From Phytoseiulus persimilis (Eukaryota > Arthropoda > Arachnida > Mesostigmata > Phytoseiidae), in assembly GCA_037576195.1 (NCBI GenBank), contig CM075102.1, positions 50,650,745 to 50,714,744 of the forward strand: a stretch of DNA of 64,000 nt, in the 5' to 3' direction. Below are positions 50,943 through 62,812 of this stretch, piece after piece. Both the position numbers and the translations under genes were made by a program. Each line of letters starts with the position of its first letter. Positions within the stretch are counted from its first letter, which is position 1. A model generated the notes under the pieces. It was not told the DNA's origin. It searched no databases and was given only the letters and a program-made list of their open reading frames with translations.

Positions 50943-53900
50943 ACGCACATAGCGACTTTGTCCTGTCGTCGGCTCACAGAGCCAGGAAAAGCATCATCTG
51001 GGTCGCAGATCTTCATGAATGGAAGTTTTCCCGCAACGGTAAGCGACGTACGACGCAGTCCCAGACACGGCAAGTTCGAAACCCTCTTGGAGATGGTCTT
51101 AATCCTTTGCGTATTACTATCGTAATTCCCGACGGGAAGTCGTTTGGGAGCGAGCGCACGCCCGCAGCTATGGAGCGTCCGATACTCGGATCGAGTCGCC
51201 CCCCGATAGACTTCCCGATCGCAGCACGAGTCATGCATGTGATAACCAGATTCGTATTCGGACGTTCCTCATTCGAGGAAGCCGCTCCGAGATGCAGCTG
51301 GGGCAGAACAACAACGACAACAAGGTTGCGATTTCGAGCTACGGGGAGAAAATATATATAAAGATGCTAATCTAAGGAATCTGTGTAGCCTGCAGTAATC
51401 GTCGTTTTCCGTCGCTTGTGGCTTCCCGAATGCGGAGGTCCGGAACTCCAATATTTGCTGAGCCTTCTGGGTTTGCCGTAAATTGTTGAGGCGGCGACAC
51501 TCTTATCGCCCACCAGCCACCATTCTACGCATGGCGGGTAGCAGCTTGTTTTATAGGCAGAAATATATTGGGGCGATATATTCGAGCTGATATACTACAC
51601 TTACGCACATGCTCACACACACGGCGGACACCTAGCCGTACGCGTTTTCGTTTCTCGCTCGCACGCTTGCCTTTCGGCGTTCCTGACTGCGGCCTGTCAG
51701 GACGACAGATCGTCGTATCGGAGTCGAGAGAGCGCCACCAAACTTGTCATATGGAATTCAACGATGCGGTTCAATGCGTTCAGAAGTTTTCCTTTGTTCC
51801 ATTGTCTCCTCGGCGGACATTACTGGCCTCTTGTGGACTTCCGCTCAATTCCTGTCGCCCTTGGGGCCGAAGCAGGTTCGATGGGTGCGTACCCGTTGTA
51901 TGCCACAGAATTTCCACAAGAAAGAGTGATCGGGTTCAAGAGCCGGTTTTGATAAGGATCCGCGGTGGGTGTCGAGTGCTTCTTCTATTTTGTCACTCCT
52001 CTGCAAGGCTCCCTCTCGGATTATGTATGCATGGATGGAGTGGATATTGGTTCAACTGAATCGTCTAACCTTCTCGTCGTTCGACTCTCGCGCACCACTC
52101 CCACTTTATGCAGGCCCCCGGCTGCTCAATCGAAACTTTCTCTCTTCGTCCTCCCATGGCTGGAAGACAGTGTTTTTCGGAACGGACCCGAGAAAATTAA
52201 AACCGTCTCTCCCATCACTCGCATCAAAGGGCCCCAAGGCTGTGCAATCTGAAGATCCACGGGGAAAAAATACCGTCGGAACCGCCCATTATATAGAAGA
52301 ATTCCTCGCGTACGAGATACATACCGATCCCGCCTCGAGACCCGTTCGGAATGTGACGAAAACATGCAACGCAGTTCCCCATCTCCATACCGCCGGAGAC
52401 CTCGACCACGTGGTGCCCGTGCCTGATGAACTTGGAGAGTCACGGGATATTTCCACAAAACAGAACAAACTCGAATAATTGAACTTTTGCGACTTTATCC
52501 TCAATTGTAAAAACCTTTTTCTGAACTCATTGGTTGATGTGATCGAAGTTGTACTGTACTGGTTACTTGAAACGGGGCCCCCACATCCTCCATTACAGGA
52601 GCAGTGATTCGTTCGAGAACAGTCGCAAAACTTTTCTTACCATCGAGGAGGACACGCATTCCCCGCCGATGGTGACCCGCCCAGTTTGAGCTCTTGGAAA
52701 ATGAGAGCTGTTTCGGAAGGAGGCTGCACACATTCTGTCCTCCATCTTTGAGCTACTCTTCAAATGTCAATATCGAGTTTTGGAGCTTTTCTGCCCCAAT
52801 GAAATTCGTTGTTCGGGCAGGAAACTCCGGAGGGTATCATTCAATAGGGGGTTCTCCCGACGTTTTTCAGATGAGGGAAGAAGAGAGTGTCAGCAAATCA
52901 TAATTCGATGAATAACTTCACACTTGGTCGCTTTTTTCCTCTTCTCCAGGCCTGCCACCAACTGGAAAGAGAATCGTGAGCAGATCGGCGCTCTTCTTTC
53001 TTAAGTTTGGACCGAATCAGGACGAGGATTCCGCTTCGGGTGTCTCTAGGTCATCGAAGCGGAATCGACAGTTCACAGCTAGAAAACGACGGCGAAACGT
53101 CACCCTCTGGCCATAGCCCTCTGGGAATCCCCGCATTTCTTTCAGCTTGGGTAGAAAAATCACTCCAAGCCGGAGAGGACTCAAGCATTCCGTTCTCTCG
53201 CCGTTTTGGAGGATCTTGAGACATATCTGATCTGGCGTCTCACCAAGCCCACCGGGAGTTCTCTGCTTGCTCTAAACAACAGTCTCACTGGATATATTCT
53301 GATTAGAGTTCGGCCTGAATGGTCGTATCGACTCGGAAACTTCAGCCTCCTTGGTTGCGTGGAATTCTTCCAAGTTGCCTGTCGAAATCTTACACGATTC
53401 CGGTTCCCAGGGCCCCCGATTTCGATGGAAGCAAATCATAAATATGACTTTGATTCTGATGATCATGCTGGCCACTGATTATGACAATCACGCGATCTGA
53501 GAGTGAAGAAGATCATAACTCGTATTCATATTTTTCATCGATTATCGAAATGGGACGTTCTATGTGTGGTCGATATAGTCTATAGGGAACACGGCGCCGA
53601 TGACCATGATGCAGGTGTGTCTCCGCCTTCAGCTCAGTCTCCAATCGCGATTGGGCGAACACTCACGTTCGCCACTTGCTCGCTCGATCCGTCACCATTC
53701 GCGTGCCAGGATTGCGCGGAACAGCGTCCCGGAATAACGCGTGGATGACCACACTCGTTCCAAGCGACAGACCGCTCTCTCTCACCAGCTGTTTTGGGGT
53801 GTCACCGTCAGGCCGGGTCACCGGAGCGCTTCGCAGAGGAGTTTATAAAATCTGGTTTTTGAAGTTCAATGATCACGCGACGATTGAGAATCGCCACAGA

Positions 53901-54149
53901 GGCGTTGCCAAGCTTCTCCGCTCGGCCCTCCTTGAGCGGGCACTACGAAGCGTTCCAAATTCAAATAGAAGAAAAGCTGGAAGGGCGTCAGATCAGAATC
54001 ACTCGTGACGGACCTGCACGGGACGCCGTCGAGCCGGACATTCCTTGGTGCACAAATGTAATTTCATAGCTTTGCTATGTGGCGATCACAGCAGTATCGC
54101 TTCGCTCCATTTCAACAAGGAGCAGTATGCCATTCCACGTCGAATTTCA
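50943..54149. other. no secure gene; overlapping open frames
   Basis: A 169-codon plus-strand frame (51969-52478) and a minus-strand frame 52501-52731 both look protein-like, as does the basic stretch SKRNRQFTARKRRRN read on the plus strand near 53050. None could be joined by good splice sites into a gene and no motif is recognised. Confidence 0.4.
51353..51362 (+). promoter_or_regulatory. TATA-like box
   Basis: TATATATAAA lies at the end of the region downstream of the transposase-like pseudogene and ahead of open frames at 51.6-52.5 kb. It is a good TATA match, but no transcript start or downstream gene has been fixed, so its use is inference. Confidence 0.25.
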
Positions 54150-54550
54150 TTATACCCCATGATTCACCATATTCGAAAATGCCTCCAACGGGCGGTGGTC
54201 TTCAGAGGAGTCTTCACCCGTTGAGATCGTCTCAATAGAAGAGGCGCTGGTCGGAGCGGTGGGCAGCCGTCTGCTTGTATGACTCGGTCTGATCTCGGCG
54301 AACATCGTATTGAAAGAGCACTGCAGAGGGAAAGAGTGAGGAACTGCTAGCATTTTCTCTAGAGTCTGACATTACCACGTATGCTCGACCGTATATACTT
54401 CCCATTTCGTGATCGATGGTCCACAGTCATGGATTTCGGGCGCTCGATCGGTCGTCCGCCACTCCGGGGCTTCAATTTATCTGGGTACTCTCTGTTGAGT
54501 CCGCGGACCGAGAGGGTATATTCGACAACGACGCTCCTGCACTCGATCAT
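54150..54550 (-). CDS. candidate small two-exon gene, unrecognised
   Basis: A true ATG at 54550 opens a frame with MIECRSVVVEYTLSVRGLN and PIERPKSMTVDHRS. A donor (cgtg|gtaatg) ends the exon at 54376, and a very good acceptor (actctttccctctgcag) starts the next at 54320, giving a 55-base intron, the same size as the shortest in the acyl-CoA synthetase gene. In the joined phase the second exon reads VLFQYDVRRDQTESYKQ and stops soon after. In another phase the same exon is open for 56 codons to a TAA at 54150 with an acidic tail (SSIETISTGEDSSEDHRP). Which phase is real cannot be decided here, so I call only an exon candidate. Confidence 0.25.
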
Positions 54551-54740
54551 CTCTCATACGAAGCCAAACATACTTGACTGACTCTTGAAACAATAATTTC
54601 CGTCATAAAACCGTTTCATGCCGCGTCGTAAAAGCCGTGGTCGAGCGCTCGCTCCCCAAGGAATGAGTGCAGCCGACTCTCAACCCATATAGAGATTTCC
54701 ACTTGAATATGTTGTGATCCATCCGGAGGTTTTGCGCTCC

Positions 54741-55418
54741 ATGGATTCTTTGTACAGAATACGTGATAAAGTGAACCACTTCCGGGACCCTACCGTGCGC
54801 GCATGTCTGTCTGCGTACTTCCCTCCAGCTCTGTTCACCATCCTCCTGCTGACCCTTTTGATCGTATGCTCAGTCTTCAGTACAGCTGTCAACGGTTGCT
54901 ACAGGCAGCAGCTCTACGGACGACAACAAGATCTACTTCTGAACGCCAGTGAAATCGATATACTCCTACTGACCGAGAGGAACGCAGAGTTTCGTTCGAA
55001 ACTCCGATCGGTGGCCAAGTTCATTTACGTGCGTTACGGTCGCTTCATCAGAACTCAGCTAAATTTCGTAATTACGGTGAGTCAACGCTCGGATGAAGAC
55101 AGGTTCGCCACAGGGTTGGTCGATCATTTGGAAGAAATCTCACAGAATCCACTGGTTGTGAACCCTGAATATAAGGTCTCCTGCGCGGCGCTGCGAGGAT
55201 CAATTACCAAACCACCGAATCACGGGCATGGGAAGAAACTTGCGCTCCATCTGATCGATGAGGAAACCATGAAATGCGCCGCGCAGTTCTTGAATCTCAG
55301 CTCTACCCCGATCGTTGCTATTCTGGTAGAAATTTCACCGTCCGGCTTCGATGTCGTCAGCATCTCGAACATCGCGAATCATCGGCATTTTCATGGAAAA
55401 AAAAATTCGGATCCATAA
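54741..55418 (+). CDS. hypothetical type II membrane protein, 225 residues
   Basis: One of the longest open frames of the window. The first ATG (context ctccATGG) is at 54741; the frame is also open upstream from 54714. From that Met there is a basic cytosolic-like leader (MDSLYRIRDKVNHFRDPTVR), then one strongly hydrophobic stretch of about 23 residues near residues 27-49 (FPPALFTILLLTLLIVC...), then a long hydrophilic region with one apparent N-linked site (NAS). That layout fits a signal-anchored protein. A consensus donor (attacg|gtgagt) at 55077 and acceptor (aatctcacag) at 55145 would remove 69 bases without changing frame, so two isoforms or a shorter protein are possible. A receptor fragment is an alternative. 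No family motif found. Another frame reads KTEHTIKRVSRRMVNRAGG on the opposite strand. Confidence 0.35.
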   Translation: MDSLYRIRDKVNHFRDPTVRACLSAYFPPALFTILLLTLLIVCSVFSTAVNGCYRQQLYGRQQDLLLNASEIDILLLTERNAEFRSKLRSVAKFIYVRYGRFIRTQLNFVITVSQRSDEDRFATGLVDHLEEISQNPLVVNPEYKVSCAALRGSITKPPNHGHGKKLALHLIDEETMKCAAQFLNLSSTPIVAILVEISPSGFDVVSISNIANHRHFHGKKNSDP

Positions 55419-56723
55419 GAAATTCAGGAGCCAAGTCGATGCACCTGATATAGGGAACTGTCTCCCCAGGAACCGGTGAAAGGAGCCTAGTCGGGGAAGA
55501 AGCTGCTGCGAATTACGGCCATTGTGGTCCCGTGTCGCAGCTCATCAACGAAAAATCAGTTTTGCCTCCGAGGGCTTTTCGAGAATTGTTCGGCAAAAAC
55601 GGCGCTCGACTCACATCTAACTATCGGGACACACGATGGTGCAAACATCCGAGCCAACGGTTTCGCTCGCTGAAGCTAATCTATGGTAGCCTGAGGCGTT
55701 GCCGCTGTATGTCACATCATCAATCGCTCATCTATCATCTCTCCTGCGGTACGTCTCACACATTCCGTGGCTGAAACCCTTTCGTCCGTTTTCTACTCCA
55801 TCAAAGATTCTCTTGTCATTCTTCAAATGGGCTCCGATTCGGACGGTCATCAATGACGACCTGGAATTTGTCTTGATTAACTTGAGACAACCACGTAGCG
55901 GCGCGGTTTGTATCACGAAATTCCAAGCCGGGTTAACCGGGAGCCCCATTCAATAAACGAAACTCAGACTATTCGATGCCTCTATCGGGGAACAGAGAAT
56001 TTGATATTCTTCTCGCTTCGGAATATAGAAATCTATCGCATTGAAAGCAACATCTCAATGTTCAGGAAGGTCAAAGTAAGCAGGAGAATTTTCTTGTCCG
56101 TCCTTTCTCGCTCATGACTCGGTGAAAATGCTTTCTCAGTTCACTGCCCTGGAAATAAAAACTGGATCAGCTCGGTTTTTCAGCGAGAATAAAAAGCGGG
56201 CGGATCGAGTCGGCAGCTTCGCAGACGGGTAGTTTGGACCAATCTGAGGGCTTCTTGAGATCGGAGAAATTCTCGACTCCGGCTTGCCTGAAGAGATACG
56301 GAAGGATTGCACCCAGGGCGAGATTTTGTTAACAGATTGGCGATTCCTCTGAGGATGATGAGATCGCCGATTTCGGGCACCGGGCCGATCCTCGTCATGT
56401 CCTCGGAAAGTTAATGGAATACCTTCCCGCATCCGACAGGTCCAATATGAACTCGATCGGTCGACTCAAGACTTATTAAGACTTCCCGAGCCGCTTGGGA
56501 AAATGCAGTCCCTCGACCGATTGACGCGAACGAAAGAGGAAAATATACGCCATCCGTCCGCTTATCGATCCCAAAACATATAGAATCGAATCATTCTTCA
56601 TCGAGTACTGAGCAAAACGGGGAATTTCAAGGAAATAGCCGACTTACGTCGACAGCCCTGTCATGTAGATGCCTCCAGTCGGTTGAGCCCATGGTGTTTG
56701 CTACAATTTGAGAACTCAAAACC

Positions 56724-56741
56724 CCGCAAAACATTTTGCGG
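56724..56741. repeat. 8-bp inverted repeat with 2-base loop
   Basis: ccgcaaaa, loop ca, ttttgcgg. It is short and may be chance. It lies in a stretch where both strands have protein-like readings. Confidence 0.3.
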
Positions 56742-57346
56742 AGCCCAGTAAACAATTGGAGCTCTTCTAGAAATGGTCTCCGTCCCCTCGGGAAAATGGG
56801 AGGAAATGATGCTCGGCTGACAGTAAGTTTCGTGGTCGGAACGAGGCACAAACGCAGCGTACAGAAGAAAACGTTTGGGTCTCTCCGTCAGGCCAGGCCG
56901 ACCGTGTTTGATGTCTCCGTGTCAGCTGTTAGTCTTTTAGTTCGTAGGTCAGCGAGTTCCTTCTGGTCTCGTTCGGTCAGCGATCGTTCTCTTTTTAGTT
57001 GCTACGATCCGTTTCTGCCTCTTCTAGTTTCCTCCCCCACTCAATTATCTATTCTATTTGAGGAGCGAACTCGCTGAAAGTCGGGAAAGTTTGTCATATG
57101 GATGAGTAATAGCCGATACGAGCAGCTGCGAGCCAGTTCGCTGGGCCTGTGGTGCGCAGACTCGAAAACTCTTGTTACAGGGACGAAGGCCAATCGTCTA
57201 CCGACCGATGCCGATGGAGTGGCCCTCCGCTCAGCGGGAGAATATTAACACTCGGAGAGCGAGCCGGAGAAGACGTCAGAGGGCACAGTCGTCTAGGGGG
57301 GTTATGTAGAGCGTGTGAGTGCGTATAGTGGGAGTGTGGGTGCAGA

Positions 57347-57370
57347 GGGGGGGGGGGGGGGGGGGGGGGG
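57347..57370. repeat. poly-G tract, 24
   Basis: Uninterrupted G run preceded by gtgcaga and a GT/GA-rich stretch (gtgtgagtgcgtatagtggg). Confidence 0.9.
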
Positions 57371-59120
57371 CGTTTGGAGAATATTATTTATAGCTCACAA
57401 GTTATCGTCGTTCACGGCCCAGATGGCGGCTCAGTCATCAATTTCACCTCAGTCGTTCCCTCTTCTTCTGACCGTCGGCTGGCCGGAGAACCGATGTGAC
57501 GATGTGTGAACTTCTTGCATCACCTCCGCCGTTTGCTACAATCAGAACGGAGACCGATGGCGACCGCAGAGATTTCAACTCATTCGCTGTGCCCGGAAGG
57601 AGGGTCTTCGCTCAGAATCGTCCAAGGAGACGTCCTTCAGGAGCTTTGGGAAGTTCTGACTTTTTTCCCGCGCGGAAAGCCTTTCAGAAGCCTTGTTTCA
57701 CGTCTTATGAACGCTTCGTCTAACTAGCACAAAGCACGGGGATGGAGCGACCCAGAGAGAGGAGGGATGGGATCCGAGGCCAGCGTTTAACGGCGTTTCC
57801 GCGCTCGTATGATGAAGAGGGGAACGGAGGAAGCTCACTAGAAAACTTGGGAGGAGAGGAGCCGTTGGTTCGCGCGTACGTCGCTGTTCGGTCCGTTCGC
57901 GTCTGGGCCGACTTGTTCGTTTATCTGTCGGGAACAGGAGGCCCCCGGAGACGCCGGCAGCCGGCAGAATATGAACTCGCTCGCTTCCCCTTTTCCTCCC
58001 TCACCGGCCTTCAACAACGCGGAGCCTTATCTTGAAACGCCTTTCAACAAGGCGTCGTCCGAAGCGGTCGAGGCGACAGCGGCGGCCTGTGAGCAAGAGC
58101 GAAGCAGCAAGCCATCTACGAATTCGAGCATTAGCCGCCGCTTCTCTCGGTCTCTTCACAATAGGGCCTCTCGACCTATAATCGATTAACAAATTAACTT
58201 GGAGCGGCCACATAAATACGTCGATCGCGTTCCACTTTCGGAACCATCTTCCAATCCCGAACACACCACCAGCACGATTCTCTGCTCGACTGCGCTCCCG
58301 ATGGCCATAAATTTCTAGCGAGATAATTTCTCTCAGAGCGGCGTTGTGCAATCGCGCCGCCGAAGCACCGTCGGGTTCATCACACGGAGCCAAAGTTTCT
58401 GAACTTTGGGAGCGTCCTCTGATGGTGTCCTATTTCTATGAGGCCTGCTGTTGGCTTCATCTGGAACGAGGTTTCAAGGATTACTGCTCCGTCTTCAGAT
58501 CATCACGAGATTAATCAACTTGCTTCGTTCGAAAATTCTTCGCTAGATGACTTTACATATCGAACAAAGTTTTGGGCTGCGAAGGAAAAGCTAGTGGAGA
58601 CAGAGATGTTTTTTCGCGCGTTCCGCAGGAACCACGTGCGGAGAATAATCAGAGCATCGCGATGTGGCAGAACAGGCCGTGACTGCGGACAACGAGGTGG
58701 GCCTCCTTCTTTTTTTGGTTTCCGGTGGATTTGGATCCGAGCAAGTTGGCGCTTCGTAAGCGCTCACGTCAGAAAAGAAACCCGCGGAGTACTCCCGACG
58801 GCATGGACAGCAGCTGCGAGTCCGGGGGTCGTCGGCTTCCTCGAAATCGTTACTTTGCAAGGCCCGTGCGAAGTCGGAAGACAATTTATTCAATTCAGCT
58901 CGGAGTCAACTGCCCACCTAGAGTATCCTGGGGACAGATTTCATTTTCGAAACGAATGGCTTATCAGAATTTGTCATGTAGCATTGCTGGAGCGGAGCAG
59001 GTGATTTGCCCCCGAGGAAAGCTGTGGTCCAGATTATTGCCTTCGGCCTTTTCATAGTTTGCAGAGCTGTAACCTCGACACTGGCGGTCGGCTTCCCCTT
59101 CACTGAGCCCCGAGATTACC

Positions 59121-59136
59121 ATATAAAGATATAAAG
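59121..59136. repeat. tandem octamer ATATAAAG x2
   Basis: Two exact copies of atataaag, about 330 bases past the stop codon of the acyl-CoA synthetase gene. No canonical poly(A) signal for that gene was found nearby on the minus strand. Confidence 0.5.
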
Positions 59137-59463
59137 ATCAGGTCCGATCAAGCTCGATGGACCATTACACGGCAGAAATCGAATTAGTCGTTGGCTTTGC
59201 TACAGCGGCTGCAGACAGAAGTGTTCATGACGCTTTTTATATTCACACGAAATGGATCGGAGAGCTTTCTTTCGTTGAGTGAGTGCAAGATCGCTTATTG
59301 TTCCCGAAGCTCATATGGATGAACCTCCCATGGGGAGGGCAGAAAACATCAATCCTTCCTCTCGGTGTGGGGCTGTCAGGACTGGAACAGAGCTGAAGGA
59401 ATTTCTCCACCTTCGTTACAGCCGTTCGGAGGAGTCCCAGAAGATCTCGGACCGTGCCGGAGA

Positions 59464-62114
59464 TCACCATGTTTCCAGTTTACCCCCGATCACGAGGGCT
59501 TTCAGCTCTGCCCGCGTGAATTTCCCAGTATCCGTTTTTGGTAAATTTTCAGTGAAGTGTAATCCGCCGTAGAGGTGTTTATACGTTGCGAATTCCTCTG
59601 CGAATGAGGAAATCAGATTTCACGCATGAGCTTCCTGAAACTTGTCGAGTGGGAAGCCGAGAGATGAAGAGATGCAGACCTCTGATCATATTTTTGAGTT
59701 CTTCCCTGAGCTCCTCTGTTGCCTCATATCCCTCGTTGAGTACCGCATACGCTGTGGGTGCTTCCCCTAGATTTTCATCGGGGAGTCCGATTATCACAAT
59801 TTCCTTAACGGCCTCGTGTTGCAACAAAAAGTCTTCCAACTCCGCTGGTGCCAGCTGATTGTCCATGCACTTGATCATTTGCTTGAGTCTCTCCAAGATG
59901 TAGAATTGACCCTGATCATCTACGTATCCGAAGTCACCTTTTTCAGAATTTAAACCTTAGGTCTCGTTCCCGAATCGGATCTTATCATTCGAATATTTTC
60001 CTCAAAACTTCTCACAATCATCTCACCTGTGAGGAGGAATCCGTCTTCGGTGAAAGTCTCCACCGTCGCTTCAGGATTCTTATCGTACTCCTTCATGACG
60101 AAATCGCCGCGGATGGCTAACTCTCCCTAGATTTACGGAATCGGGGGAAATAAATCTACACACTGGAAAGCGGGAATTATTCACGAGAGCGAGCAGTTTC
60201 GCTTTTCGAACTCGAGGCTCCTGAATACTAAGCCCACCTTTTCGAACGGTTGCAACGTCTCTCTCGTAGACAAGTCGAGGATTTTCATTTCGATATTCGG
60301 GAATGGCCTCCCAATAGAGTTCACCGTGAGTTTGTCGTCATCAGTTACCGAGACCAGTAGAGTTTCAGACATTCCGAACACTGCAACGGAATTCGAGACC
60401 GTAGCAACCCAGAAGAGAACAACATCATCGTCGTTCCCAGTTGTCACGGTCCTTACAAATCCGATAACTCTGGAGATCCAGCAGTCGGATCAGGGCTTCC
60501 GACCAGGACGCTGCGACGACGCTGCCTCCGACCATGACATGCTTCACTGATGGGCAGCTTCCTGGACTATCTTTCAGCAGCTCTATGAGTTTCTTCAAAA
60601 TAACAGGGAACGCCATCACAGATGAAATCTGAGAATTGGAATCGTTCTGTAATGACGGCGTGACCCTGACAGCGGGAATAAATCCAGCAGTGTTCGATGT
60701 TTTCTGCTCACGCGAGAAGATACGAATCGGTTCCCAGAACAAACGATTACACGAGCAGGTTTGGGTTCGACTCAGCGATTACCTGATGTCTCTCACAGAT
60801 CTCAACGAAGTCATCAACGTCGAGCTTAGCGTTGGCTAAGACGGAGATTGCGCCGTTGGCAATGGCCGCTGGCAGAAAAACGGAACCGGATACGTGACTG
60901 ATGGGACACCATTGGAGGTAAACATCGTCGCTCCGCACGAGTCGGGCGCCATCCTCTCTGGCATGGCAAAGCAAGCATTGTTAGAATAACATCGCTACAG
61001 GCTCGCACGTCGCCGGAATCCATTCGTAGGGGAACATAATTACATCTGAACTTATGGCTTGAAACTATCGGTTTCACGTTGTCATCAAGGACCTCGGAGA
61101 GCAGTAACGATGGTAAGCAATCCGACATTCTTCAACCTCAACGTTCTGCCCCTTACGGACATCTCGATTGAATAGATCGACGCCGAGACCTCGGGACTCA
61201 CCCGCAACACTCGAGCTGTGCTTGGAGAGAGAAGTGAGTGTGGAGAACACCTTTCGGAAGGCCCGTTGTTCCTGATGTGAACGCGATCAGCACTCCGTCG
61301 TCGCGAGGCTCAACGTCGTCGGGGGGTTCGAAATCGAAACTGTTGAACAACAATCGCGTCTCAATGAAATTGAAGCGGGCGGCTTCCTCCACGCCATGAA
61401 CTCTATCAGAGTTCCCGAAGTCGAGATGAGAGAAAAGTGAAGAGCCGTTGAACGAACCTCTCTGCGAGGATTGCCGACATCGTTTTGAATTGATCGCCGC
61501 AGCTCTCGGGCACCTCTTCCATGTTAGCCAATATAACCGTTTCTATGGTGGGAAGCTCCCTTGAAACATCCACAGCAATTTCGTAGGCTTGGTCATCGGA
61601 GATGATGAATTTCACATCGGACATTCTGCACTGGTACAGCATCTCACCTTGAATGGAAACGCGTTTCGGAATTCGCTCCCCTTGCGCACCGCCGAGAACG
61701 AGACGAACGGCGGGCTCTACTCACGGAAAGTCAGCGTTGTTTTGCACAGGACCGCGGTTGCGTTGACGAATTGAATTGCTAGGAAAGCAACGAAAACGTC
61801 GATCGAGTTGTTGCCGTGCAGGGCGATGCGATCCCGAGGCTGCACCCCGAGCGACTGCAGCGCGCCAGCGAAGTTCTCAACAGCGCCCAGGAATTCAAGG
61901 AAAGTCAGAGTTCGATCAGATCTCACATCGACCTGGAATGAAAACCCGTCTCATCGTGAGAACGCGCTCACTCGGGACAGTGCGAATCTTCGTGTCGTCC
62001 GACCATTCGTTGACTTACCACGGCCAGTTTGTCTCCGAATCGGTTGCACTTCTCCCTGAAGTACTCATGAGCGGGTCGCAGCGGTACGTTTCGGAACCTC
62101 TTGGTCGACGCCAT
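59464..62114 (-). CDS. acyl-CoA synthetase / 4-coumarate-CoA-ligase-like enzyme, ten exons, complete
   Basis: Adenylate-forming enzyme that would activate a fatty or aromatic acid through an acyl-AMP to the CoA thioester. Coding exons, 5' to 3' on the minus strand: 62114-62019, 61932-61725, 61647-61458, 61402-61202, 60957-60753, 60628-60457, 60380-60238, 60126-60027, 59937-59680, 59597-59464. They sum to 1707 bases, or 568 residues plus TGA. All nine introns are GT-AG, 55 to 244 bases, in phases 0,1,2,2,0,1,0,1,1, and the frame holds at each junction. Motifs seen: TSGTTGLPKG (residues 207-216, the ATP-phosphate loop), HVSG (253-256), FGMSET (359-364), TGD (438-440), ERLKQMIK (454-461, where the family usually has DR) and LPKTDTGK with the presumed catalytic Lys 550. 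Family length is typically 540 to 600. The start was chosen at gaaATGG. An in-frame ATG 23 codons upstream would extend the protein, but a good acceptor lies between the two. The C-terminus (ETW) is not a peroxisomal SKL-type signal. Substrate cannot be told. Confidence 0.93.
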
Positions 62115-62812
62115 TTCCGATTCGTCAGAATCAGCGACGTCCACCTGACTGCAGAAAACACCGCGGAAGAACGACTGGATCATGCTTCCTGACTTCGAAC
62201 TACCCTCACTAGCCTTCAGTTTTTCTTTCTCTCTGTATGGAAGAACCGCTCTCTCGGTTCGGGAGGAGACGCTGGCTGTTCTGGAACGATGACCCGAATA
62301 AGCCTCAGGCACTAGCGGCGGAAGCTTCTGTCGTTCCAACCGCAAATAATGCGAAACTTCATAACGTACCGGATTCGATGAAGTGTGCACGAGCTGTCCA
62401 GGAGTCAGCGAAGCCGAGCGTTCGCATCTTTCCGCCAGCGACCTTTACAGGCCGAGAATTTGGAACAGAGCATCGCTGCAGCTACCGCAACCGTGCCCGC
62501 AGGATCGATTCGTCGGCATAAGTGACGTTTTCGAGGCTCCGTGACCAATGTCGTGTGATCAATGAATTGATCCCAAACGTACTCCATAATTGCGTCTCCC
62601 TCAGATTGTCCTCTTCGCTTCGAAACGGCCGCCCCACTAGCGGTGGTGAGAAACGGAATTCACACGAAAGTTTTTTTCAGAAACTCCGTTCGATCAGATG
62701 TCATGTCATGATCGGCGTCTTCTTAGCGGTTGTGGAACCATCGGAGGAGTCCAAGCGGATTGATACCGAGATTGGACACCGCGCGCGTCGTGTTTTACTC
62801 TACATTGGTCTC

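Larger units (their letters stand above)
55419..59463. other. no secure gene; G24 tract and AT-rich homeodomain-like words
   Basis: Minus-strand frames at 56180-56398 and 56661-56849 read like protein. The plus strand has a donor-like gtaagt at 56823. The stretch 58180-58330 is notable for TAATCGATTA, CATAAATAC and CCATAAATTTC within about 130 bases. The remainder is unremarkable. Confidence 0.4.

Noticed and set aside
51969-52478. 169-codon plus-strand frame (GTG start)
   Set aside because: Protein-like but without acceptor, motif or partner exon; the opposite strand is also open in places.
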